A stretch of DNA of 64,000 nt from JACDAN01 sp035265935 (GCA_035265935.1 DATFOC010000008.1:31438-95437); one strand, 5' to 3'. Positions 1 to 8,142 are shown, numbered from the stretch's first letter. Translations and numbers: made by a program. Notes: generated by a model from the letters alone, not told the origin.

Positions 1-154
1 GAAACGTCGGCTGAGCATCAGGAGCACGCTGCTCGCCCCGAGGACTGCGTCCTCAGTCGCGCCCGTATCTCATCGATACGAGCGCTCCCTGCGTCCTTGC
101 CTCGGAACGACCATCGCACTCCTGCGACGAGCGACGTTCCACCAATCCCTCCTA
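1..154 (-). repeat. Structured hairpin element, copy 1 (cut by the window edge)
   Basis: This long imperfect inverted repeat starts at the TAG stop of yceD and runs off the left edge. Read on the minus strand it holds GACGCAGGGA (complement of 86-95), an 11-bp inner stem (75-85 with 59-69, loop 70-74) and GACTGAGGACGCAG (complement of 45-58). An outer stem pairs 100-110 with 33-43. The two non-Watson-Crick positions in the outer stem and the one in the inner stem are G-U on the minus strand but A-C on the plus strand, so the minus strand is the likely RNA. The core and outer arms recur at 38046-38211. Confidence 0.75.
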
Positions 155-661
155 GAGCTTCTCTTTCAGGACTTCGAGCGCGGCCCAGCGGGGGTCGCTG
201 CGCTCCTCGACGTGCTCGTGCGGGTTCTCATTGAGGTCCTCGCCGCAGACCGGGCAGAGGCCAGCGCAGTCCTCACGGCACAGGATCTGGTCCGGCAGCT
301 CGAGCGCGACGGCGTCGCGCGCCCAGGCGGACAGGTCGAGCCGGTTCTCGGTCAGGTACTGCGTGCGTAGCTCCTCGGCGTCGCCGGGGTTCGTCGCCTG
401 GTACTCGCTAGCGTAGACGGGCAGGTCGACTACGGCGTCCTTCAAGCATCGGACACACGGCCCGTGGAGCCTGGTGCGGAAGCGCAGGTCGAACGTCGTC
501 CCGCTCGAGCCGCGGTTGATCACGAGCTCCGCGGGCACCCTCTCGGGCACGGGCAGATAGCGCTGGCCGCCGAGGTCGAACGGCGCCAGCTCGATCTCCT
601 GCTCGTCACGGTACTCCTCGCCGGGGCGGAGCTTGGCCTGTCTGAGGTCGAACGTGGTCAC
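152..661 (-). CDS. yceD: YceD/DUF177 family protein
   Basis: The 169-residue protein matches the YceD (DUF177) family, a bacterial family linked to 23S rRNA accumulation and normally encoded just before rpmF. A CxxC pair near residue 70 (PCVRC) and a Cys-rich segment near residues 128-142 (CREDC, CPVC) probably bind zinc. The GTG start at 661 follows a -10 box by 8 nt. rpmF would lie beyond the left edge, and the copy 1 hairpin lies between. The neighbouring coaD, rsmD and sepIVA-like genes form the usual actinobacterial arrangement. The family call is firm; the biochemical role is not established. Confidence 0.85.
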   Translation of the reverse strand: MTTFDLRQAKLRPGEEYRDEQEIELAPFDLGGQRYLPVPERVPAELVINRGSSGTTFDLRFRTRLHGPCVRCLKDAVVDLPVYASEYQATNPGDAEELRTQYLTENRLDLSAWARDAVALELPDQILCREDCAGLCPVCGEDLNENPHEHVEERSDPRWAALEVLKEKL

Positions 662-669
662 TGCGAGCC

Positions 670-675
670 AGGGTA
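670..675 (-). promoter_or_regulatory. Predicted -10 box of yceD (TACCCT)
   Basis: TACCCT lies 8 nt before the GTG start of yceD with no Shine-Dalgarno sequence between. This spacing would give a leaderless or nearly leaderless mRNA. Confidence 0.45.
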
Positions 676-706
676 GCGCGGGCGCTTCTTCGGGCGATGT
701 CGCCCA

Positions 707-749
707 GTCTCTGACGCGCGAAAAGCCGCGCTTTGCAACCGTCAGAGAC
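707..749 (-). terminator. Terminator-like hairpin after the metallophosphoesterase gene
   Basis: A perfect 10-bp inverted repeat, GTCTCTGACG (707-716) and CGTCAGAGAC (740-749), encloses a second small stem AAAGC/GCTTT. It lies 6 nt past the stop codon at 756 and before the yceD promoter. No T-run follows, so an intrinsic terminator is plausible but unproven. Confidence 0.55.
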
Positions 750-755
750 CGGCGT

Positions 756-1478
756 TCATCGTCCCGAGGAGCGCTCGGCCCACTGCTGCCTGGCCATGTC
801 CTCGAAGAAGCTCAGCGCCTCTTCCTCACTCGGGACCGTACGAATGTTTTCGGCAGCGATCTCGGCTGCTTTCGGCCATCCACCAGCCTCGACCCGCGCC
901 GCGGCCGCCTCGGTGTCGTAGAGGGTTCGCCGGTGCTCGACGTTCGGCCCGAGAAGCACCCAGTGAGCCCCCGGCGCTCCGTACGCAAGCCCGACGCTGC
1001 CTGCGTTCACAACGCGTTTTCCGTCGACCGTGCGGTCGAACTGCATGTGCGTGTGGCCGCAGACGATCACATCCGCTTCCACGCCCCGCAGCATGTCACG
1101 AAGCCATTCTTCGGGCGTCGTCTTGAGGATCATCTCCTCGTCGCTCCTCGGCGAGCCGTGGCAGAAAAGGACGCGTCCGAGGCCGTCGACGTCGAGCTCG
1201 ATCGTCTCCGGGAGGTTCGCGAGATAGTCCCGGTGCCGCTCCTCGAGCTCGTCGGCTACCCACTTGTCGGCCAACCCTTCGCCGGGAGCCTCGAGCAGCG
1301 CCCGGTCCGCGTTGCCGCGAATGGCCAAGGCGTCCAACCCCATGATCAGGTCGAGTGTCTCGACTGGAAGCGGACCGGCCGCGAGGTCGCCTCCGAAGAC
1401 GAGCGTGGCGTCGCCCGCCTCCTCCAGGACGGCCTCGAGCGCCCCGGGATTCCCGTGGACGTCGTAGAGCGCCGCTAC
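756..1478 (-). CDS. Calcineurin-like metallophosphoesterase (YfcE/MJ0936-like), start unclear
   Basis: The metallophosphoesterase signature is complete in order: YDVHGN, FGGDL, IRGNAD, CHGS and CGHTHMQ, the metal ligands of small YfcE-like phosphodiesterases. The first two motifs lie upstream of the first in-frame ATG (1343), so translation must begin near 1478. No ATG, GTG or TTG occurs in that frame between 1343 and the upstream in-frame stop inside the neighbouring gene. Either a non-standard start codon is used or the sequence has an error near 1478. The gene follows the sepIVA-like gene by only 7 nt, so translation may be coupled. The substrate is unknown. Confidence 0.8.
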   Translation of the reverse strand, partial: VAALYDVHGNPGALEAVLEEAGDATLVFGGDLAAGPLPVETLDLIMGLDALAIRGNADRALLEAPGEGLADKWVADELEERHRDYLANLPETIELDVDGLGRVLFCHGSPRSDEEMILKTTPEEWLRDMLRGVEADVIVCGHTHMQFDRTVDGKRVVNAGSVGLAYGAPGAHWVLLGPNVEHRRTLYDTEAAAARVEAGGWPKAAEIAAENIRTVPSEEEALSFFEDMARQQWAERSSGR

Positions 1479-1485
1479 AAGCGAG

Positions 1486-1992
1486 CTACTGGTAGGGCTG
1501 ATCGTCGTTGGAACCTGGGGCGGCGATGCCGGCCACGACGGTCTCCTGCGAGCGCTCGTGCAGTCGCTCGCGGCCGCGCTTGACGGCCCCGAGGAACTTG
1601 TCGAGGTTCACCTCGAGCGTCGAGAGGATGCTGTCGGCCCAGTCCTCCATCTCGAGCCGCGTCTCTCGGGCTGACCGTCGCGCCTCGTCGATGATCTCCT
1701 GCGCCTGCCGCTCGGCGAGCTTGACGATCTCGGTTTGCGAGGCCTCACGGACGGCCTGCTCCCGGGCCTCGCCCAGGATCCGGTCGCACTCGCGCTTCGC
1801 CTCGGCGAGCATCTCCTGCCGCTCCTTGACGATCCACCGGGCCTGCTTGATCTCCTCGGGGATCGTCGCCCGCATCTGGTCGAGGATCTCGTAGATCTCC
1901 TCGCGGTCGATGCGGACCTGGTCGGTCAGGGGCACGGCCTTCGCGTTGTGAACGAGGTCGTCGAGCTTGTCGATGAGAACGAGGACGTCCAT
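1486..1992 (-). CDS. SepIVA/DivIVA-like coiled-coil protein
   Basis: This 168-residue protein is mostly long charged helices with heptad character from about residue 25 to 150. It resembles the coiled-coil protein next to coaD in actinobacteria (Rv2927c, SepIVA), involved in septation and cell-envelope growth in mycobacteria. Similar proteins are often mislabelled ATP synthase subunit b, but there is no membrane segment. It lies between coaD (20-nt gap) and the phosphoesterase gene. Its role in division is inferred from family and synteny. Confidence 0.65.
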   Translation of the reverse strand: MDVLVLIDKLDDLVHNAKAVPLTDQVRIDREEIYEILDQMRATIPEEIKQARWIVKERQEMLAEAKRECDRILGEAREQAVREASQTEIVKLAERQAQEIIDEARRSARETRLEMEDWADSILSTLEVNLDKFLGAVKRGRERLHERSQETVVAGIAAPGSNDDQPYQ

Positions 1993-2012
1993 AGGGCGGA
2001 AAGTGTACTTGG

Positions 2013-2528
2013 CTATTCAGACGGGCTGACAGGCGCGCCTGGGCGGCCGTCGCCGTACAACTCGCGCAGCCTAGCGGCCACTGCCTCGGGCACGAGCGCG
2101 TCCACGACGCCGCCGTAGGCCGCGATCTCCTTGACGCCGCTGGAGGAGACGAAGCTGACCTCCGGACTGGCCATGACGTAGACGGTCTCGATGTCGGGCG
2201 CGAGCGTCCTATTCAGCTGGTTCATCTGGAGCTCCCACTCGAAGTCGGAGATCACGCGCAGGCCCTTGACGATCACCTTGGCCTCCCACCTCCGCGCGAA
2301 GTCCACGACGAGCTCCTTGAAGACGTCGACCTCGACGTTGCCGATGTCCGAGAGCGCGTCCTCGAGGAAAGCGACCCGCTCCTCGACCTTGAACATCGGC
2401 TGCTTGTGCGCCGGGCTCCCGACGACGCCGACGACGACGCGATCGAAGATCTCCGCCGCACGCCGGATCACGTCCACGTGCCCGTTCGTCACAGGGTCGT
2501 ACGTGCCCGGGTAGATGGCGGTGATCAC
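2013..2528 (-). CDS. coaD: Phosphopantetheine adenylyltransferase
   Basis: CoaD transfers AMP from ATP to 4'-phosphopantetheine, the penultimate step of coenzyme A synthesis. The 171-residue length is typical. The nucleotidyltransferase signature YPGTYDPVTNGH is at residues 6-17, and the family motifs ISDFEWELQMNQLNR and SFVSSSGVKE follow. The gene overlaps rsmD by 4 nt, the usual rsmD-coaD coupling. Confidence 0.96.
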   Translation of the reverse strand: MITAIYPGTYDPVTNGHVDVIRRAAEIFDRVVVGVVGSPAHKQPMFKVEERVAFLEDALSDIGNVEVDVFKELVVDFARRWEAKVIVKGLRVISDFEWELQMNQLNRTLAPDIETVYVMASPEVSFVSSSGVKEIAAYGGVVDALVPEAVAARLRELYGDGRPGAPVSPSE

Positions 2529-3058
2529 AGCTCGAAGAGGGTCAGACGGGCGGAGCCGTATTTCCGGCTCGTGCGTTTCGCGAGCGGAAGCTCGGGCTCC
2601 TCCTTCGCATGGGTCTCGACCACGGCGAGGCCGTCCTGCGCGAGCACGGCTGGAAGGTAGAGCGCGATGCGGTCTTGCAGCGAGGAGAACATCCGGTACG
2701 GCGGGTCGAGCAGCACGAGATCGTAACGCCTGCCTGCCGCCGCTTCCTCGGCGAGGACCTGGATCGCGTCCCGGTGAAGGATTGTCGCCGCGGTCAGGCC
2801 GAGCTTCTGGACGTTCTGGCGGATCGAGTTGTAGGCGGCTCTGTCGGCCTCGGCGAAGACGGCGCTGGCGGCGCCGCGGGAGAGCGCCTCGAGCCCGTAG
2901 GCTCCCGAACCAGCGAAGAGGTCGAGCACGGATGCGCCGTCCACCGGCCCGATCAGGTTGAACGCGGCCTCGCGGACGCGGTCGCCGGTGGGACGAACGT
3001 CGTGCCCCTTCGGCGCGAAGATCTTCGCGCCCCGCTTCTCTCCAGCGATGATTCGCAA
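2525..3058 (-). CDS. rsmD: 16S rRNA (guanine966-N2)-methyltransferase
   Basis: RsmD methylates G966 of 16S rRNA in the small-subunit head. The N-terminal MRIIAGEKRG and the VRPTGDRVREAAFN segment are family-specific. DLFAGSGAYGLEALSRGA is the SAM-binding loop and LLDPPY is the catalytic (D/N)PPY motif. The protein has 177 residues, normal length. It is first in a leftward run into coaD, and a 31-nt gap separates it from marR. Confidence 0.95.
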   Translation of the reverse strand: MRIIAGEKRGAKIFAPKGHDVRPTGDRVREAAFNLIGPVDGASVLDLFAGSGAYGLEALSRGAASAVFAEADRAAYNSIRQNVQKLGLTAATILHRDAIQVLAEEAAAGRRYDLVLLDPPYRMFSSLQDRIALYLPAVLAQDGLAVVETHAKEEPELPLAKRTSRKYGSARLTLFEL

Positions 3059-3089
3059 CGGAAAGTTAATGCGATGTCGTAGTAAAGTC

Positions 3090-3563
3090 CTACGACTTCG
3101 TAGTGTTCTCCCGAGCCGACAGCCTCCTCAACACCTCCTGGAGCTCGACGAAGCCATCGATGACGCCCTCCCGCCTGGCACCGAGCGCTTCCTCGACCTC
3201 GTCGAGCAGCCGCCTGAAGATCGGCTGCGCGTCGTCGATCGCCGAGCGCCCGGCCGATGTGACCTCCAGGAGCGCGGAGCGACCGTCGTCGGGATTCACC
3301 GTGCGGGTGATCTGCCGCCGGGCACCCAGCCGGCGAATCCAGGTCGAGACCGTCGTCGGCGGCATCCCCAACAGCCGCGAGAGGTCCGTCGGCGTGATCG
3401 GCCCGATCGAGCTGATCACGCTCAGCACGGCGAAGTGGTCGGGCGAGAGGCCCGTCCCACGGAGCTCCCGTCCCAAGAGCTCGCCAGACAGTTCTCCGAC
3501 GATGAACACCTGCAGGAGCACGTTTGTGCGAATCGCCGGGTCGCCGAGCGCCTGCTCTGACAT
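3090..3563 (-). CDS. MarR-family transcriptional regulator
   Basis: The 157-residue winged-helix protein shows the MarR layout: an N-terminal dimerisation helix, then LSPDHFAVLSVI, SRLLGMPPTTVSTWIRRL as the helix-turn-helix, and a wing with D-D-G-R-S-A. The ATG at 3563 gives the normal MarR length; a much longer open frame upstream is antisense to the propeller gene. It is transcribed divergently from that gene across 27 bp, so it may repress both. Ligand unknown. Confidence 0.85.
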   Translation of the reverse strand: MSEQALGDPAIRTNVLLQVFIVGELSGELLGRELRGTGLSPDHFAVLSVISSIGPITPTDLSRLLGMPPTTVSTWIRRLGARRQITRTVNPDDGRSALLEVTSAGRSAIDDAQPIFRRLLDEVEEALGARREGVIDGFVELQEVLRRLSARENTTKS

Positions 3564-3590
3564 CCACCCGAACGCTAAAGGAGGCTCCTC

Positions 3591-4517
3591 GTGAGAGCTC
3601 GGCCTGCCCTCGCCATCGCCTTGACGGCGACGTCGCTCGTCGCGTGCGTCCACGCCGGCGCGTCGCCGTCCACGACCGCACGGATGCGCGTGACGGCCAA
3701 GGTCGGAGTCGGGTTCGGCTCCTGCGGGATCGCCTATGCGTTCGGGAAGCTCTGGACGGCGACGAACGGCGACAACCGGCTCGTCCGCATCGACCTTCGC
3801 ACGCGGAAAGTCCTCAAGCGGGTCATGAGGCGCGGCCCGTGCGGCGTGGCGGCCGGCGCCGGAAGCATCTGGGTGGACGGGTACGGCTCGAGCGTCGTCG
3901 AGCGCGTGAATCCGCGGACCGTCAGGGTGACGCGCCGCTTCCGTACGGAGCCGGCGCCGTGGGACGTGGCCTTCTTCGACGGGGCCGTCTGGACGACGCA
4001 CTCCGGGCTGCTCATGCGGATCGACCCGGCCAGCGGGCGGACCGTTCGCAGATTCGAGCTGGCCGGCGACCTCTCGAACATGGACGTCGGGTTTGACTCG
4101 CTCTGGGTCGGCGCCAACGACGGGACGGTGGCGTACCGAGTCCATCCTGACGGCCGGGTCGACGCGCTCCAGGTCGACGCGCAGGGCCCGTCCTCGTTCG
4201 CCGTCGGCCGCGATGCAGTGTGGGTGACGGCCCGGCCGGGCGACGTCGTGCGCCGGATCGACCCGGCGACGAACGAGCTCGGACCGTCGATCGCGGTCGG
4301 CTCGAACCCGACGATGGGCGCCGAGGCCGCGGACGGGTCGATCGTTGTCCCGATCACCGGCGACGGAACGCTTGTGAGGATCGATCCGGCGCGGAACGCC
4401 GTTGTCGAGACGATCCGAGTCGGCCCACGGCCGATCAAGGTCGTCCGCGTCGGCGGCGCACTCTGGGTGACGCATCTCGGTGGAAACGCCGTCTGGCGCG
4501 TGAACCTCGTGCCCTAA
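3591..4517 (+). CDS. Secreted beta-propeller lipoprotein (YVTN/Vgb-like repeats)
   Basis: The 308-residue protein starts with a signal peptide ending in a lipobox-like LVAC (Cys at about residue 19). Repeats of about 40 residues follow with the pattern G-x-LW-x-(T/A), V-x-RIDP, typical of seven-bladed Vgb/YVTN propellers. The GTG start is supported by AAAGGAGG at 3578-3585, one of the few strong Shine-Dalgarno sites here. It diverges from marR, which may control it. Its stop overlaps the recG stop (CTAA). Function unknown; extracytoplasmic ligand binding is a guess. Confidence 0.75.
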   Translation: MRARPALAIALTATSLVACVHAGASPSTTARMRVTAKVGVGFGSCGIAYAFGKLWTATNGDNRLVRIDLRTRKVLKRVMRRGPCGVAAGAGSIWVDGYGSSVVERVNPRTVRVTRRFRTEPAPWDVAFFDGAVWTTHSGLLMRIDPASGRTVRRFELAGDLSNMDVGFDSLWVGANDGTVAYRVHPDGRVDALQVDAQGPSSFAVGRDAVWVTARPGDVVRRIDPATNELGPSIAVGSNPTMGAEAADGSIVVPITGDGTLVRIDPARNAVVETIRVGPRPIKVVRVGGALWVTHLGGNAVWRVNLVP

Positions 4518-6565
4518 GCGGCCGGTTCGCGGTCGGCGAAGAGCCGGTCGACCTCGTCGTTCAGCGGACCGTCGTAGTCGATGAGCTCGTCGGCCAGCTC
4601 GCGCGCCCGCTCGAGCAGGTCACGGTCGGCGCGAAGGCGCGTGAAACGGAACTCCGAGAGACCCGCCTGGCGGGTGCCGAGCAGCTGTCCCTCTCCGCGC
4701 AGCTCGAGGTCGACCTCGGCGAGCTCGAAGCCGTCCGTCGTCCGCACCAGCGCCTCGAGCCGCGCCTGCGCGGCGTCCGTCAGCTCCTCCTTCGCACGTG
4801 AGATCAGCAGGCAGTACGACTGCTCCGCCCCGCGCCCGACCCGCCCTCGCAGCTGGTGGAGCTGAGCGAGGCCGAACCGGTCTGCTTCCTGGACGATCAT
4901 GATCGTCGCGTTCGGGACGTCGACGCCGACCTCGATCACCGTCGTCGCCACGAGCACGTCCAGCTCCTGCGCCTTGAACCGCGCCATCAGGTCGCGCCGC
5001 TCGTCCGGGCGCAGCCGGCCGTGGAGGAGCCCGACGCGATAGTCGCGTAGCTCGCCTTTCCGGAGGCGCTCGGCCTCCCGCTCGGCGGCCCGCGCCACAC
5101 TTGTCTCCGACTCCTCGATCAGCGGGCAGACGACGTACGCCTGCCGACCGGCGTCTAGGTGCTTGCGCAGCCGCTGGTAGGCGGCGCTCGACCGCGCCTC
5201 GGTCACCCAGGCGGTCTCGATCGGCTTCCGGTTCGCCGGCGGCTTCGCGATCTCGGTCACGGAGAGGTCGCCGTAGACGGTCAGCGCGAGCGTGCGCGGA
5301 ATCGGCGTGGCGGTCATGTGCAGGACGTGCGGGCGCCGGCCGGTCGTCAGCGCCGCTCGCTGTTCGACGCCGAAGCGGTGCTGTTCGTCCACGACCGCGA
5401 CCCCGAGGTCGCCGAGGTCGACGCCCTCCTGGATCAGCGCATGGGTCCCGACGACGACCTGCGCCGCCCCCACGTCGTGCCTGACGGAGCGGGTCAGCAG
5501 CGCGATCGGAACGCCGAGCTGCGCGCAGATCGGGTCGACCGTCAGGAAGTGCTGCTCGGCCAGCGTCTCGGTCGGCGCCATGAGCGCCCCTCGCCTACCG
5601 GCCTCGACGGCACGCAGGAGGGCGTAGAGCGCGACGACCGTCTTCCCGGAGCCGACGTCGCCCTGGAGGAGGCGTTCCATCGGCCGCTCGCCCGAGAGGT
5701 CTCCGTCGATCTCCGCGATCGCGCTCTCCTGGCTCGGCGTCAGCTCGAACGGGAGGACTTCGCGGTAGCGCGCCACGAGCTCGCCGGGCTGGCCGAGCGC
5801 CGGCGCCCGCTCCTCTTCTCGTCCCTCCCTGCGCCGCGCGAGCCCGACCTGGAGCGCGAGCAGCTCGTCGAAGGCAAGCCGCTTCCGCGCCTGCTCGCCC
5901 TGCTCCTCCCTCCCCGGACGGTGAAGCGCGACGAGCGCGTCGGAGCGGCCGGGGAGACCCTCGCGCGCCTTGAGCGCGGCGGGCAGTGGATCGACCACGT
6001 CTCCTGCGTACTCGAGCGCCTTTCCGACAACGTCGCGCAGCTTCTTGACGGTGATCTCCTCGCTCGCGGGGTAGACGGGCGCGAAATCTGCGGTCGCGGC
6101 GACGCCGTCCACGTCGTAGGAACGAACCGTGAACTCACTGCCCTTCAGGTTGCCGCGCAAGCGGACCCGCGTGCCGGGCTGGAGCCGGTCTTTGAGCCAG
6201 GCCTGGTTGAACCAGACGGCGGTGATCTCGCCGGACCCGTCGGCGACGCGCGCCTTCACGAGCTGGAGCCTCCGCGCCCGCTGGACGCGGACGCTCAGCA
6301 CCTCGCCGGCGATCGCCGCCTCGTCTTCACCGAACAGGTCGGAGATCGCCAGCTCAGGAGCGGCGGGCTCGTAGCGACGCGGCCGGTACTCGAGCGCATC
6401 CCGGATCGTCCGCAGCCCGAGCGCCGCGAGCCGTTTGTTGACGGTCGGCCCGACGCCGTCCAGTGTCTCGAGCCCGAGCTCGAGCCGCTCGGGCAGCGGC
6501 GAGCCGGGGAGGCGCGGCCATTCCGGAGGCGCCTCTGCACCCGCGAAGCCGCGCAGAGCGGTCAG
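4514..6565 (-). CDS. recG: ATP-dependent DNA helicase RecG, probable CTG start
   Basis: RecG remodels stalled replication forks and Holliday junctions. Visible are the N-terminal helix-hairpin-helix region (LDGVGPTVNKRLAALG), the wedge/OB domain, Walker A (GDVGSGKT), VVDEQHRFG, TATPIPRTLAL and QLRGRVGRG. In frame, the only ATG/GTG/TTG upstream of the conserved N-terminus is a GTG at 6667, 103 nt inside the transporter gene, which would add 34 Arg/Gly-rich residues unlike RecG. A CTG at 6565 overlaps the upstream TGA (CTGA) and follows GGAGG by 4 nt, so I chose it. That gives 683 residues, a normal length. Confidence 0.9.
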   Translation of the reverse strand: MTALRGFAGAEAPPEWPRLPGSPLPERLELGLETLDGVGPTVNKRLAALGLRTIRDALEYRPRRYEPAAPELAISDLFGEDEAAIAGEVLSVRVQRARRLQLVKARVADGSGEITAVWFNQAWLKDRLQPGTRVRLRGNLKGSEFTVRSYDVDGVAATADFAPVYPASEEITVKKLRDVVGKALEYAGDVVDPLPAALKAREGLPGRSDALVALHRPGREEQGEQARKRLAFDELLALQVGLARRREGREEERAPALGQPGELVARYREVLPFELTPSQESAIAEIDGDLSGERPMERLLQGDVGSGKTVVALYALLRAVEAGRRGALMAPTETLAEQHFLTVDPICAQLGVPIALLTRSVRHDVGAAQVVVGTHALIQEGVDLGDLGVAVVDEQHRFGVEQRAALTTGRRPHVLHMTATPIPRTLALTVYGDLSVTEIAKPPANRKPIETAWVTEARSSAAYQRLRKHLDAGRQAYVVCPLIEESETSVARAAEREAERLRKGELRDYRVGLLHGRLRPDERRDLMARFKAQELDVLVATTVIEVGVDVPNATIMIVQEADRFGLAQLHQLRGRVGRGAEQSYCLLISRAKEELTDAAQARLEALVRTTDGFELAEVDLELRGEGQLLGTRQAGLSEFRFTRLRADRDLLERARELADELIDYDGPLNDEVDRLFADREPAA

Positions 6566-7857
6566 ACGGCCTCCGGCGAGGGCTCCTCCTCGGGAAGGAA
6601 CTCCACCTGGAGCTTCTCGATGCGAGTGCCCTCCACCTCGATCACGTTGAACTTCAGGCCGTTCCACGACACCTCGTCCCCCGCCTCGGGTGCGCGTCCG
6701 AGCTGGCCGAAAACGAAGCCCGCGAGGGTGTGGTAGTCGTCGTCGGGCATCGCGACCTCGAACCGCTCGTTGAAGTCGTCGATGGGGAATGTGCCGTCGA
6801 CGCGGATCGTGGTGTCGTCGAGGCGCTCCAGGGACTCGTCCGGAAGGTCGTACTCGTCCTCGATCTCGCCGACGATCTCCTCGAGGACGTCCTCGAGGGT
6901 GACGATCCCCTGCATCGAGCCATACTCGTCGACGACGATCGCCATGTGCTGGTTCTGCGAGCGGAACTCGGCGAGGAGCGCCGCGAGATCCTTGGTCTCA
7001 GGGACGATGTACGGCTTCCTGAGCAGGTCCGCAATGACGACGTTGTCGATGCCCTTCTCGTACAGCGCCGAGAAGAGGTCTCGGACGTGGAGGATCCCGT
7101 CGATCTGGTCGAGCGAGGCCCGGTACGCGGGGTAGCGCGTGTATGGCGAGTTCACGACGGCCGCGAGACACTCGCGAGGCGGCAATTCGACCGAGATCGC
7201 GACCACCTCGGGCTTGTGGACCATCACGTCGTGCACTTCCTTCTCCGCGAACTTGAAGGCGGCGTAGAGGACCTCCTGCTCGACGCCTTCGACCACCCCG
7301 CTCTCGCTCGCCTCGGCGACGAACGCCCTCACGTCCTCGCGCGTCTGCACCACGACACCGGCGGGCGCCGGTTCGATCCCGAACAGTCGAACGACCGCGT
7401 TCGAGGAGGTCTGGAGGAGCCAGACGAGCGGGTGCGTGATGCGGCCGAGGAGGTCGATCGGCCAGGCCAGCGCGATCGCGAGCCGCTCCGCGCGCTGGAG
7501 CGCGATCGCCTTCGGCACGAGCTCACCAAGGGAGACGCTGAGATAGGTCAGGAAGAAGAACGCGATCAGGAACGCAACGGTGTCGGACTGGACGAAGCCG
7601 AACCAATCCTGGACGAGCGGCTGGCCGATCGCGCCCATCGCGATCCCGGCGATCGTGATCCCCACCTGCACCGTGCTGATGAAGCGGACGGGGGTGTCCA
7701 TCAGCTGCAGCGCGTGGCGCGCTCCATGCCTGCCCTGGTCGGCGAGCTCCTGCAGGCGGGTGCGACGCGCGGTCACGAGCGCGTATTCGGCTGCGACGAA
7801 GATCGCGTTCCCCAGCACGAGCAAGAGAACCACGACGATTCGGAGGAGATCGCTCAC
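6562..7857 (-). CDS. HlyC/CorC (CNNM) family membrane transporter with CBS pair
   Basis: The 431-residue protein has three parts: a DUF21/CNNM membrane domain with about four helices (residues 1-190), a CBS pair (about 200-330; HVRDLFSAL, MAIVVDEYGSMQGIVTLED) and a CorC/HlyC C-terminal domain (about 345-425). Family members act in magnesium and cobalt export; the hemolysin name is historical. It overlaps recG by 4 nt. The 298 bp before its start hold the structured region at 7960-8066. Confidence 0.9.
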   Translation of the reverse strand: MSDLLRIVVVLLLVLGNAIFVAAEYALVTARRTRLQELADQGRHGARHALQLMDTPVRFISTVQVGITIAGIAMGAIGQPLVQDWFGFVQSDTVAFLIAFFFLTYLSVSLGELVPKAIALQRAERLAIALAWPIDLLGRITHPLVWLLQTSSNAVVRLFGIEPAPAGVVVQTREDVRAFVAEASESGVVEGVEQEVLYAAFKFAEKEVHDVMVHKPEVVAISVELPPRECLAAVVNSPYTRYPAYRASLDQIDGILHVRDLFSALYEKGIDNVVIADLLRKPYIVPETKDLAALLAEFRSQNQHMAIVVDEYGSMQGIVTLEDVLEEIVGEIEDEYDLPDESLERLDDTTIRVDGTFPIDDFNERFEVAMPDDDYHTLAGFVFGQLGRAPEAGDEVSWNGLKFNVIEVEGTRIEKLQVEFLPEEEPSPEAV

Positions 7858-7959
7858 GTGCCCGCGGTTTTCTGGGGCGGCGCTGGCAAAGGAGGCAAGC
7901 CCTCAGCGCGCAGGACAGTGCAAAGACGCACGGACAAGCGGCGAGGGCGCAGCATCCTG

Positions 7960-8066
7960 CCGCCCAGCGTCGTCAAGCACGGCCAGAAGCCGGCTCTGCC
8001 GGCTGGCTGTCGTGCTGGCCAGGAAAGTGCGGGGGCCCGGCTTCCCCGGGCCTGAGTACTGGGCGG
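7960..8066. other. Structured intergenic region with nested inverted repeats
   Basis: The 298 bp between the CorC-type gene and the radical SAM gene have no convincing ORF. An outer stem CCGCCCAG (7960-7967) pairs with CTGGGCGG (8059-8066). Inside are a 19-bp imperfect hairpin (7976-7994 with 7998-8016) and a GC hairpin (8034-8040 with 8046-8052). This forms a three-way-junction layout. It could be a 5' leader of the transporter gene, a small RNA or a terminator. I do not recognise a known riboswitch. Confidence 0.4.
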
Positions 8067-8130
8067 TCGGTCGTCGTCCAAGGAAGTCTTCGGATTATAG
8101 GAACGAGGCGGACGGAACCGTCCGGAGGTC

Positions 8131-8142
8131 GAACGTGTGTTC
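8131..8142 (+). promoter_or_regulatory. LexA (SOS) box upstream of the radical SAM gene
   Basis: GAACGTGTGTTC fits the GAAC-N4-GTTC operator of actinobacterial and Bacillus LexA, preceded by C as in the consensus. It ends one base before the TACACT -10 box, so bound LexA would block RNA polymerase. Confidence 0.75.

Noticed and set aside
1486..1992. ATP synthase subunit b (a common automatic label for this family)
   Set aside because: There is no membrane helix and no ATP synthase gene nearby; context fits a SepIVA/DivIVA-like protein.
3563..4475. N-terminal extension of the MarR protein
   Set aside because: It is antisense to the propeller gene, Arg/Asp-rich without homology; the ATG at 3563 gives the normal MarR length.
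7960..8066. Possible RNase P RNA because of a GGAAAGTGCGGG string
   Set aside because: The region is far too short and lacks the other conserved RNase P core segments; only one short match was found.
7960..8066. Possible cobalamin riboswitch on the minus strand (CCCGCACTTT-like box)
   Set aside because: Only a loose match to the B12 box; other cobalamin riboswitch segments are absent and the downstream gene is not a cobalamin gene.
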